From Sphingobacterium lumbrici (lineage in GTDB: Bacteria; Bacteroidota; Bacteroidia; Sphingobacteriales; Sphingobacteriaceae): a DNA stretch of 64,000 bases. Shown piece by piece: positions 17,346 to 24,507 of this stretch. A program made the translations under genes and the position numbers. The notes beneath the pieces are model-generated. The model did not search any database, was not told the DNA's origin, and saw nothing but the letters and a program-made list of their open reading frames with translations. The stretch is taken from assembly GCF_006476045.1 (NCBI RefSeq), contig NZ_SRZY01000023.1:124001-188000 (forward strand). Direction: 5' to 3'. Each line of letters opens with the position of its first letter. Within the stretch, counting starts at the first letter, position 1.

Positions 17346-19901
17346 ATGAAAAAAGTCACCTATTCCCTCCTTTTTAGAATATATCTGATTACAATAGGTA
17401 TACTAAATCTTTTACCCGGATCAGCTTACGCACAAAGCACTCACCTATTCAAAGAAGCACTTTACCTGCCACTCCCTTTCAATTACGGCCGGGAGGCCAT
17501 CTATACCGATGAGTTTCTTTGGAACTATTACAACGGAGCGATTGCCCAGCCTAAAGCAGGACAAAACATACTTGGCAAGCAAGGCACAGAACAATCTAGC
17601 TGGATATCATTAGAAGCCGATACTTCCGGCTTTTTTAGGCCTTCCCCTGGCGCAGGTGGTAACCTTCGTAATCCCAATAACCCGGCAGGACCGGGAAGAA
17701 TCGAAAGAACTTCCCCGACAGCGACAAACCAACGAACTACCTTTCAACAGCGCGGAATTGGCACAGGCTACCTCTATATTACTTATCAGGCATCCAAAGC
17801 CCAAGATGCTGTACTAAATGTAAAAGGAAATAGTGCGGTATTATTTGATGGTGAATTACATGCCGGAGACCCCTATCGAATGGGCTGGATGAATATCCCG
17901 GTAAAATTAAAAAAGGGAATCAATGCTTTCTATATCCGCGGCATGCTCGTTAGCGCGCAGCTTCAGTTCCCTGCTAACCCCGTCTACATCCAAACCGAAG
18001 ATACCACCTTGCCCGATGTCGTATTGGGCAAAGATCAACAACATCTTGTCGCCGGCATAGTCGTCGTCAATACATCAGCGGAAACACTTAAAGACCTTCG
18101 GATAAACAGCAGTATCGATGGCATTGCAGCAACAGCGGCCGTACCCGCCATCCCACCATATAGCACCCGAAAGATTGCAGCGCCACTTAACGCCTCGCAT
18201 GTAAGTAAGGCCGGGGATGTTACCGTCCGCATGACGTTATCCCGAAAAAACAAAACATTGGATGAACAGGAAATCAGCCTGCGCAGTCTAAAGGCAGACA
18301 AGCCCTATCGGGTTACCTTTATCAGCGAAATCGACGGAAGCGTACAATACTATGCTATAAATCCCGCCATAGGAGGCGAAAAGGCCAACGATGCCCTGTT
18401 CTTCTCCGTACACGGTGCCGGCGTGGAAGCCATCGGACAGGCACAAGCTTATAAAGCCAAAGACTGGGGAACCCTTGTGGCTCCGACCAATAGACGTCCG
18501 CGCGGTTTCAATTGGGAAGACTGGGGTCGTCTTGATGCCCTGGAAGTGCTCACATTGGCCAAACAAACGCTACAGCCCGATTCACAACGTATTTATCTTA
18601 CCGGCCACTCCATGGGCGGACATGGCACCTGGTTCTTAGGTGCAACCTACCCCGACAAATGGGCAGCCATCGCGCCTTGTGCCGGATATCCCACCCTCAA
18701 AGGATATGGTTCTGCTGATGGAGTTATACCGGATCAAGGACGCAACGAAATGGAAAATATCCTCTTGCGCTCCAGCAACCAAAGTGATGTCATTGCCTAC
18801 GCGACGAACTACAAACCTCTTGGTGTATACGTACTGCATGGCGATGCCGATCGTACCGTGCCTGTATACTATGCAAGGCAGATGCGCGAGATATTAGGTC
18901 AATTTCATCCGAATTTCAGTTATTACGAATACCCCGGCGGATCGCATTGGTACAGTAATGAAAGCGTGGATTGGAAACCCTTATTCGATTACTTCAAATG
19001 GCACAAGCGCAAAGCCGATATGGACGTTCATACGATCGATTTCAAAACAGCCAACCCTAATATTTCCCCATCGTACTATTGGGCGACCATTGTACAGCAA
19101 CAGCAGGCACTAGCTTATTCACACATTGTGCTTGACCGTGATGTAGAAAGACGCATTATAACGGGTAAAACAGATAATATTGAGCTGTTGAAACTGGATT
19201 TAAGCATCTTCTCCAAAAAAGGATCCGTACAGATCTTATTGGACAGCCTTAATGAACTCAGCTATACACCACAACACAACAATCCATTTGTCTATCTTCA
19301 AAAAAACACCACCACCTGGCAAGTCGTAGAAAAACCATCAGAAGAAGACAAAGGCCCGCATCGGAATGGAATTTTTAAAGAAGCTTTCAATCACCGGATG
19401 GTGTATGTATATGGCACAAACGGCACAGTCGAAGAAAACAAGTGGGCTTTGGCCAAAGCGAGATACGACGCAGAATCCTGGTACTACCGGGGCAATGGCG
19501 CTTTTGAAATCGTTGCCGATCAGGAATTTCAAGCGGATAAATACCGCGATCATAACATCATCCTTATCGGTAATGCAAAAACAAACCGTGTCTGGTCTAT
19601 ACTGCTTGCAGGTTGTCCGGTATCAGTTGATGCATCAGGTATCAAACTCGGTGATAAACAATACAGCGGAGAGGATCTCGGCGGATACTTTACCTGGAAG
19701 AAACCAGGAAGCGATACACGTACAGTCGGTGTAATTACAGGTACCGGTATCAAAGGTATGCATGCCGCTACTGCCAATCAATACTTTGCCGGAGCCAGTG
19801 GTTTCCCCGATTATATGTTCTTCCGTTTTGGCATGTTAAAGAGCGGAGCGGATGATGTAGTAGCTACAGGTTTTTATAGTAATCAGTGGGAGCTCCATTA
19901 A
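17346..19901 (+). CDS. Large secreted alpha/beta-hydrolase (prolyl-oligopeptidase/esterase-like)
   Basis: 851 residues from the ATG at 17346, chosen over an in-frame GTG at 17319 because it begins directly with a signal peptide (Met-Lys-Lys-Val, hydrophobic core, Ala-Tyr-Ala-Gln near 30). The N-terminal 300 residues look like beta-sandwich. The hydrolase core has Gly-His-Ser-Met-Gly-Gly with Ser at about 422, His-Gly-Asp-Ala-Asp-Arg-Thr-Val-Pro-Val near 498 and Gly-Gly-Ser-His-Trp near 533: a complete Ser-Asp-His triad. A further C-terminal domain of some 300 residues has no family I recognise. Between a SusCD pair and a fucosidase, deacylation of a decorated glycan is plausible, but a peptidase cannot be excluded. 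Confidence 0.8.
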   Translation: MKKVTYSLLFRIYLITIGILNLLPGSAYAQSTHLFKEALYLPLPFNYGREAIYTDEFLWNYYNGAIAQPKAGQNILGKQGTEQSSWISLEADTSGFFRPSPGAGGNLRNPNNPAGPGRIERTSPTATNQRTTFQQRGIGTGYLYITYQASKAQDAVLNVKGNSAVLFDGELHAGDPYRMGWMNIPVKLKKGINAFYIRGMLVSAQLQFPANPVYIQTEDTTLPDVVLGKDQQHLVAGIVVVNTSAETLKDLRINSSIDGIAATAAVPAIPPYSTRKIAAPLNASHVSKAGDVTVRMTLSRKNKTLDEQEISLRSLKADKPYRVTFISEIDGSVQYYAINPAIGGEKANDALFFSVHGAGVEAIGQAQAYKAKDWGTLVAPTNRRPRGFNWEDWGRLDALEVLTLAKQTLQPDSQRIYLTGHSMGGHGTWFLGATYPDKWAAIAPCAGYPTLKGYGSADGVIPDQGRNEMENILLRSSNQSDVIAYATNYKPLGVYVLHGDADRTVPVYYARQMREILGQFHPNFSYYEYPGGSHWYSNESVDWKPLFDYFKWHKRKADMDVHTIDFKTANPNISPSYYWATIVQQQQALAYSHIVLDRDVERRIITGKTDNIELLKLDLSIFSKKGSVQILLDSLNELSYTPQHNNPFVYLQKNTTTWQVVEKPSEEDKGPHRNGIFKEAFNHRMVYVYGTNGTVEENKWALAKARYDAESWYYRGNGAFEIVADQEFQADKYRDHNIILIGNAKTNRVWSILLAGCPVSVDASGIKLGDKQYSGEDLGGYFTWKKPGSDTRTVGVITGTGIKGMHAATANQYFAGASGFPDYMFFRFGMLKSGADDVVATGFYSNQWELH

Positions 19902-20064
19902 ATTGAATCTGAAGGAAGGCGCAACAGTCCAACTCTAATTCGATTGGATGAGACACAACCCTTATCCAGTTAGGTCAGGTAAGAAAATTAGAACCTGAAC
20001 AATGACTGACATTCAATCAATAATTTGTATTTTTAAAGAGTCAACAATAACATTTCATCCAAAT

Positions 20065-21504
20065 ATGGCACACACAGGCAAAATAAACATCGTCTTATTA
20101 TTTACAAGTCTATTTTATCTTTCGGCATATCCACAAGAACACAACGTGTCCGCAGGATATCAAAAACCTTCCGATCCGCAGGTAATTGCCAATCTGGATA
20201 ACTGGCAAGATTTGAAATTCGGTCTTTTTATGCATTGGGGTACATACAGCCAATGGGGTATTGTAGAAAGCTGGAGTCTCTGTCCTGAAGATGAAGGTTG
20301 GACGAAGCGTAAGCCCGAACACGGGGAAAGCTACTACGAATATGTCAAAAATTACGAAAACCTACAGAAAACGTTCAATCCCACAGACTTCGACCCACAA
20401 AAATGGTCGAATGCAGCCAAAGCTGCGGGTATGAAATATGTTGTATTTACGACAAAACACCATGATGGCTTTGCAATGTTTGACACCAAAGAATCGGATT
20501 ATAAGATCACCTCTGGAAATACACCCTTTTCGACAAACCCAAAAGCAGATGTCACAAAGGAAATCTTTAACACCTTTAGAAACGACGGATTTAAAATAGG
20601 GGCATACTTCTCCAAACCCGACTGGCATACAGAATATTACTGGTGGCCCTACTTTCCTCCGAAAGATCGGAATGTAAACTACGATCCGCTCAAATATCCG
20701 GAGCGTTGGGAGAAATACAAAAGCTTTACCTATAATCAGCTAAATGAATTGACATCTAACTATGGCAAAGTTGATATCCTGTGGCTCGATGGTGGCTGGG
20801 TAAGACCTTTTAAAACTATAGATCCCACCGTGGAATGGCAGCGTACCATTAAGGTAGAACAAGATATCGACATGGATCGGATTGGTAAAATGGCACGCCA
20901 AAATCAACCGGGCATCATTGTAGTGGATCGTACGGTTCCCGGAAAATGGGAAAACTACGTAACACCAGAGCAAGCCGTGCCGGAACATCCTTTGGACATT
21001 CCCTGGGAAAGCTGTATCACCATGGGCAATTCATTTTCTTATGTCCCCAACGATCAGTACAAACCGACCAAGACCATTGTCGAAACTTTGGTGAAGATTA
21101 TATCCCGCGGCGGCAACTACTTGTTAAATATTGCTCCCGGACCTAACGGAGACTTCGATCAGGCAGCATACGACCGCTTGACAGAACTCGCATCCTGGAT
21201 GAATGTTAACGAATCCGCTGTCTTTGCTACACGTGCCATTGCCCCTTATCACGAAGGCAACTATTATTATACCCAAAGTAAAGACAATAAAGTAATTAAC
21301 GTTTTTCACCTCTCGGAAGGTGATACCTATCAGAAACCTTCATCTTTTGAATTTACGGTACCTGCCGGATTTGAAATTAGAGAAGTCAATGTACTTGGCT
21401 ACGCCGGACGACTAAAATGGAGTAGAAAGCAAAACAAAATTACGGTTCAAAGTCCAAAAACGGATTTAACATATACCAGTGTAATCCAGTTAAAATCGAA
21501 ATAA
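20065..21504 (+). CDS. Secreted GH29 alpha-L-fucosidase
   Basis: Retaining fucosidase that removes alpha-linked L-fucose from oligosaccharides. I prefer the ATG at 20065 (479 residues) over the in-frame start at 20002 because it begins at a signal peptide (residues 1 to about 25). Hallmarks: Phe-Gly-Leu-Phe-Met-His-Trp-Gly-Thr-Tyr-Ser near the N-terminus, Thr-Thr-Lys-His-His-Asp-Gly-Phe, and Asp-Ile-Leu-Trp-Leu-Asp-Gly-Gly-Trp, whose Asp at about 242 is the expected nucleophile. Trp-Glu-Ser-Cys-Ile-Thr-Met and Gly-Gly-Asn-Tyr-Leu-Leu-Asn-Ile follow as in the family. It lacks the extra CBM seen in many GH29 proteins. Last gene of the locus. Confidence 0.95.
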   Translation: MAHTGKINIVLLFTSLFYLSAYPQEHNVSAGYQKPSDPQVIANLDNWQDLKFGLFMHWGTYSQWGIVESWSLCPEDEGWTKRKPEHGESYYEYVKNYENLQKTFNPTDFDPQKWSNAAKAAGMKYVVFTTKHHDGFAMFDTKESDYKITSGNTPFSTNPKADVTKEIFNTFRNDGFKIGAYFSKPDWHTEYYWWPYFPPKDRNVNYDPLKYPERWEKYKSFTYNQLNELTSNYGKVDILWLDGGWVRPFKTIDPTVEWQRTIKVEQDIDMDRIGKMARQNQPGIIVVDRTVPGKWENYVTPEQAVPEHPLDIPWESCITMGNSFSYVPNDQYKPTKTIVETLVKIISRGGNYLLNIAPGPNGDFDQAAYDRLTELASWMNVNESAVFATRAIAPYHEGNYYYTQSKDNKVINVFHLSEGDTYQKPSSFEFTVPAGFEIREVNVLGYAGRLKWSRKQNKITVQSPKTDLTYTSVIQLKSK

Positions 21505-21516
21505 TACCGGATAGTA

Positions 21517-21558
21517 AAACACTTTCTGTAGCGAAATAACAGGCTACAGAAAGTGTTT
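21517..21558 (+). terminator. Terminator after the fucosidase gene
   Basis: 16-bp perfect stem (21517-21532 with 21543-21558) and 10-base loop, 12 bases after the stop codon. A strong hairpin without a long U tract, like others in this window. Confidence 0.75.
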
Positions 21559-21579
21559 GATGCAACATATATCGATATC

Positions 21580-21830
21580 CTATTGGTAAATATGGTATTG
21601 AATCACCCGAATATCATTGTTGCTTTGCCAGCCCTTTACGCTTACCCGCAAGTAACGTGCTTGTACCGGCGAATAAAAGCGAATAAACACTTCACAATTA
21701 CTTAGTCCGTGTATAAACCGCTATTTATCTCTTGTATACAAATCATTTACCTCAGAAATATACTCCATTCGTTACTAAAAGCAGATATATCCGTATTCCA
21801 TCAACATTGAAAACACGGTATTTCCGTGTT
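21580..21830 (-). pseudogene. Decayed fragment of a discoidin (F5/8 type C) domain protein
   Basis: On the minus strand an open stretch ending in TAG at 21582-21580 encodes Phe-Tyr-Ser-Pro-Val-Gln-Ala-Arg-Tyr-Leu-Arg-Val-Ser-Val-Lys-Gly-Trp, the usual last strands of an F5/8 type C domain. Upstream in the same frame are Cys-Glu-Val-Phe-Ile-Arg, then an internal TAG, then Ser-Glu-Val-Asn-Asp-Leu-Tyr; further up the similarity continues only in another frame (Asn-Gly-Val-Tyr-Phe). So at least one stop and one frameshift interrupt it. It is probably the 3' relic of a lost glycoside hydrolase, for example a GH20 or GH29 with a C-terminal discoidin module. Confidence 0.6.
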
Positions 21831-22047
21831 ATACTCGGACTCACTACGGAGACACCCCGGATTTACTTCGGGCACACTATAATGAACACACGAGTCAGGT
21901 AACTTGACTTATAGAAGGTGTATTAGATAAGGATAGGAGAAGTAACCTCAGGCATTGCTAATTTCATAATTGATAAGCGCTGTCGATTTCTAATTTTACA
22001 ATCGGTGATATATCTGCATTTCCATATCCCTAAAAATAAACAACAAC
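21831..22047. other. Non-coding stretch
   Basis: Apart from a small hairpin just before it (21812-21830), I see no gene, RNA or strong repeat here. It may contain further, unrecognisable remains of the eroded gene to its left. Confidence 0.5.
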
Positions 22048-22079
22048 TTGTTTTTCAGTAAATTAAACACTTACCTTCG
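22048..22079 (+). promoter_or_regulatory. Candidate promoter immediately before the ATA-start gene
   Basis: TTG at 22048-22050, 21 bases, then TACCTTCG at 22072-22079 (one mismatch to TAnnTTTG). It ends three bases before the proposed ATA start, the same geometry as trmD, supporting transcription from about the first codon. Confidence 0.4.
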
Positions 22080-22082
22080 GGT

Positions 22083-22826
22083 ATAGCACATATAGATAAT
22101 GGGTATATCAGGGGACAGTTAGGCGACCTGATAAACCGAAAAGTAGGCGATAAAAATATTGTACAAACGAAAGCAACGCAGCCTAACCAAACAAGGTGGA
22201 GCAAAGCAGCTTCTTCTGACTTCGGCAAGGCAAGCAAAGCTGGTGCGGTGATACGCCGCTCTTTGAATTCGCTCCATCAGGATATGCACGATCCAAAGAT
22301 GCACAATCGTCTTGTTGTACACATGCAACGCGTTATGAAATGCAACCGTCAGTTTCTCGGTGAGAAAAGTGCAGCGGCAGGAAATCCAAATCGTCTAGTT
22401 GGCTTTCAATTCAATGAAAACAGCCATCTTCATGATTACATGTTCTTTGATATTGTAACACGACTAGCAGAAAACAACACCCTTACTGTCACTGTTCCTT
22501 CATTCCATGTTAGAGACCATATCAAAAAAACTAGAAATTGCTCCTACACAAATTTACGTATTATGACCGTAGGTATCAATTTCGAAAAAGAGTGGATAGA
22601 TAAATTGGGAAAAGAAGAAATTGGCTTTGAATCTTACTACAAGGATGTGTGGATCCCTGAGCAAACTTTTTCATATACACTTGATGATGCCGATATAGAT
22701 ATGGTATTGGTTGGTGTAAATTTGGAATTCTTATCAAACCGGGGGAATAGATTAACTTTAATAAATGATGACAAATTTAATCCGGCATCAATTATAGCAG
22801 CAATCAATTGCTCTCGCATGAGCTGA
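22083..22826 (+). CDS. Unrecognised Bacteroidota protein, apparent ATA start
   Basis: The usual start codons give only 192 residues from GTG 22248, but the frame is open back to a stop at 22059-22061 and the upstream part looks genuinely coding: Ile/Met-Ala-His-Ile-Asp-Asn-Gly-Tyr-Ile-Arg-Gly-Gln-Leu-Gly-Asp-Leu-Ile, then Ala-Ser-Ser-Asp-Phe-Gly-Lys-Ala-Ser. No ATG, GTG or TTG lies before 22248. ATA at 22083 sits exactly where an initiator would be expected, giving 247 residues. The N-terminus recalls small Sphingobacteriaceae families (DUF6266-like) that begin with a short Gly-rich motif; I could not name the family. No signal peptide or membrane segment. Either a rare AUA start or a gene silenced by ATG-to-ATA change. 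Confidence 0.55.
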   Translation: MAHIDNGYIRGQLGDLINRKVGDKNIVQTKATQPNQTRWSKAASSDFGKASKAGAVIRRSLNSLHQDMHDPKMHNRLVVHMQRVMKCNRQFLGEKSAAAGNPNRLVGFQFNENSHLHDYMFFDIVTRLAENNTLTVTVPSFHVRDHIKKTRNCSYTNLRIMTVGINFEKEWIDKLGKEEIGFESYYKDVWIPEQTFSYTLDDADIDMVLVGVNLEFLSNRGNRLTLINDDKFNPASIIAAINCSRMS

Positions 22827-22845
22827 CATGCAAAAAAGGTGCATG
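22827..22845. terminator. Short bidirectional hairpin between convergent genes
   Basis: CATGCA/TGCATG 6-bp stem with a 7-base loop of A/G on the plus strand (T-rich on minus), between the stop of the ATA-start gene and the stop of cutC one base away. Weak as a terminator. Confidence 0.3.
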
Positions 22846-22846
22846 A

Positions 22847-23521
22847 CTACAAAGTCTTCGCAACACGGGCTAACGCCGCGACTTCTTCGGCTACCGCCGT
22901 TTCTGACCCATCTGTTATTGCTGAGGAGTGAACATACTGTACACCGGTTTCTGTTAAAACGTGAGCGATATTGGTAGACCGTAATCCACCACCCGGCATG
23001 ATCGTAATACGCCCTGCAGCTTGTTTGACTAATTTACCCAAGTTGACTAATCCTAAATCTACATTTGGCTCACACCCCGATGTCAAAATGGTTTTAAACC
23101 CACAGGCTATTACATCTTCCAAAGCGGAGTCTGAATTCTGGACGACATCGAATGCCCGATGGAAAGTGCAAGGCAAGGGCTGAGCCAGTTCGACCAACTC
23201 CATATTTTGCGCTATATTGACAGCATTGTTTGAATCCAAAACACCAAAAACAAAACCATCTACCGCCAATTCCTTAAATGCGACAATCTCTTGTTTCATC
23301 TGCTCGAATTCCGCAACGGAATAGACAAAATCCCCTCCTCGGGGTCGAATCATGACATTTAGATCAATTTGCACCTGAGTCCGTACATTCTTTACCATAT
23401 CTACGGAAGGAGTTGTTCCTCCGACATGCATTTCTGCACACAGTTCAACACGGTCTGCGCCATTTTCCTGCGCGATCCTCGCCGAATCCGGATGGAAACA
23501 AGCAATTTCTAATTTTGCCAT
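22847..23521 (-). CDS. cutC: CutC-family TIM-barrel protein
   Basis: 224 residues beginning Lys-Leu-Glu-Ile-Ala-Cys-Phe, with Asn-Gly-Ala-Asp-Arg-Val-Glu-Leu-Cys-Ala, Val-Met-Ile-Arg-Pro-Arg-Gly-Gly-Asp-Phe-Val-Tyr-Ser, Phe-His-Arg-Ala-Phe-Asp and Met-Pro-Gly-Gly-Gly-Leu-Arg, all CutC hallmarks. The family was named for copper homeostasis in E. coli, a role later questioned. Here it is the last gene of a three-gene operon (3-base gap) after a GH20 hexosaminidase and a glycosylasparaginase, with no copper gene in sight, so a part in GlcNAc-Asn or sugar metabolism is worth considering. Confidence 0.92.
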   Translation of the reverse strand: MAKLEIACFHPDSARIAQENGADRVELCAEMHVGGTTPSVDMVKNVRTQVQIDLNVMIRPRGGDFVYSVAEFEQMKQEIVAFKELAVDGFVFGVLDSNNAVNIAQNMELVELAQPLPCTFHRAFDVVQNSDSALEDVIACGFKTILTSGCEPNVDLGLVNLGKLVKQAAGRITIMPGGGLRSTNIAHVLTETGVQYVHSSAITDGSETAVAEEVAALARVAKTL

Positions 23522-23524
23522 TTA

Positions 23525-24505
23525 TTATTTTAAGTAATGATTAGATTTTATTAATTCATTTCCTTTTGCATCATATTTAGCATAATTAAACCCCCCATGT
23601 ATGCAATAAGAACCGTACTCTCCTCTTTTATTCAATGCTATAAACCCGACTTGAATATTGTCTAAGGGCTTTTTACGGTTTTGGGTAAACTTGACAATAC
23701 GTTTCACGGCTTCCTCACAAGCTTTTTGTGGAGAATGTCCCTGACGCATCAGTTCGACCACCAGATGACTGCCTACTGTCCGGATTACCTCTTCCCCATG
23801 CCCTGTGGCAGTGGCGGCACCAATCTCATTATCCACATAGAGACCCGCCCCAATAATTGGAGAATCTCCCACCCGTCCATGCATTTTATAGGCCATACCA
23901 CTGGTGGTACATGCGCCAGAAAGATTCCCGGCCGAATCCAATGCAATCATGCCAATGGTATCGTGATTTTCAATATTGACCACTGGCTCATATTTAGATG
24001 TTTTCAACCATTCTTTCCATTCCTTTTCTGAGGTTTCAATCAATAGGTTTTCTTCAGTGTAACCTTGGTCCTTGGCAAATTGGAGCGCGCCCTCACCGAC
24101 CAACATCACATGTGGTGTCTTTTCCATAACGGCCCTGGCTACAGAAATGGGATGCTTTATAGATTGTAATGCCGCAACGGACCCAATATTCGCCATTTCA
24201 TCCATAATACAAGCGTCCAATGTTACTTTGCCATCGCGATCCGGTCTTCCGCCATAACCTACACTCCGCTCCGTTGGATCGGCTTCGGTATAACGTACCC
24301 CCTGCTCTACGGCATCCAACGCACGGCCATTAGCATTGAGGACTTTCCAGGCTTCTTCATTTGCTTTTAAACCAAAATCCCATGTTGATAGCACAACTGG
24401 CTTATTGATCTTCTTCTTAGCCGCACCATTCGTTTTTAAAGAAACCAGGCCTACACCTACGGAAGCGAGTCCTAGTTTCTTGATAAAGTTTCTTCTGTTG
24501 TTCAT
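23525..24505 (-). CDS. N4-(beta-N-acetylglucosaminyl)-L-asparaginase (glycosylasparaginase)
   Basis: Ntn-hydrolase that cleaves the GlcNAc-Asn bond, the last step of N-glycoprotein breakdown. Of 326 residues, the first 28 form a twin-arginine-like signal (Asn-Arg-Arg-Asn-Phe-Ile-Lys-Lys then a Gly/Val/Leu core). The autocleavage site is His-Asp-Thr-Ile-Gly-Met with the nucleophile Thr at 183; Arg-Val-Gly-Asp-Ser-Pro and Thr-Gly-His-Gly-Glu, the substrate loops, follow. These favour glycosylasparaginase over plain isoaspartyl peptidase. It starts 2 bases after the GH20 stop, so tight translational linkage is likely. Confidence 0.9.
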   Translation of the reverse strand: MNNRRNFIKKLGLASVGVGLVSLKTNGAAKKKINKPVVLSTWDFGLKANEEAWKVLNANGRALDAVEQGVRYTEADPTERSVGYGGRPDRDGKVTLDACIMDEMANIGSVAALQSIKHPISVARAVMEKTPHVMLVGEGALQFAKDQGYTEENLLIETSEKEWKEWLKTSKYEPVVNIENHDTIGMIALDSAGNLSGACTTSGMAYKMHGRVGDSPIIGAGLYVDNEIGAATATGHGEEVIRTVGSHLVVELMRQGHSPQKACEEAVKRIVKFTQNRKKPLDNIQVGFIALNKRGEYGSYCIHGGFNYAKYDAKGNELIKSNHYLK

Positions 24506-24507
24506 CG

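Noticed and set aside
18288..18566. Minus-strand ORFs inside the esterase gene
   Set aside because: Antisense shadows of the hydrolase core, overlapping the conserved catalytic region.
20002..20064. Upstream ATG for the fucosidase
   Set aside because: Adds 21 residues before a clean signal peptide starting at 20065, unlike secreted GH29 enzymes.
22055..22328. Short minus-strand ORFs opposite the ATA-start gene
   Set aside because: They lie antisense to a frame with stronger coding character and have no recognisable motif.
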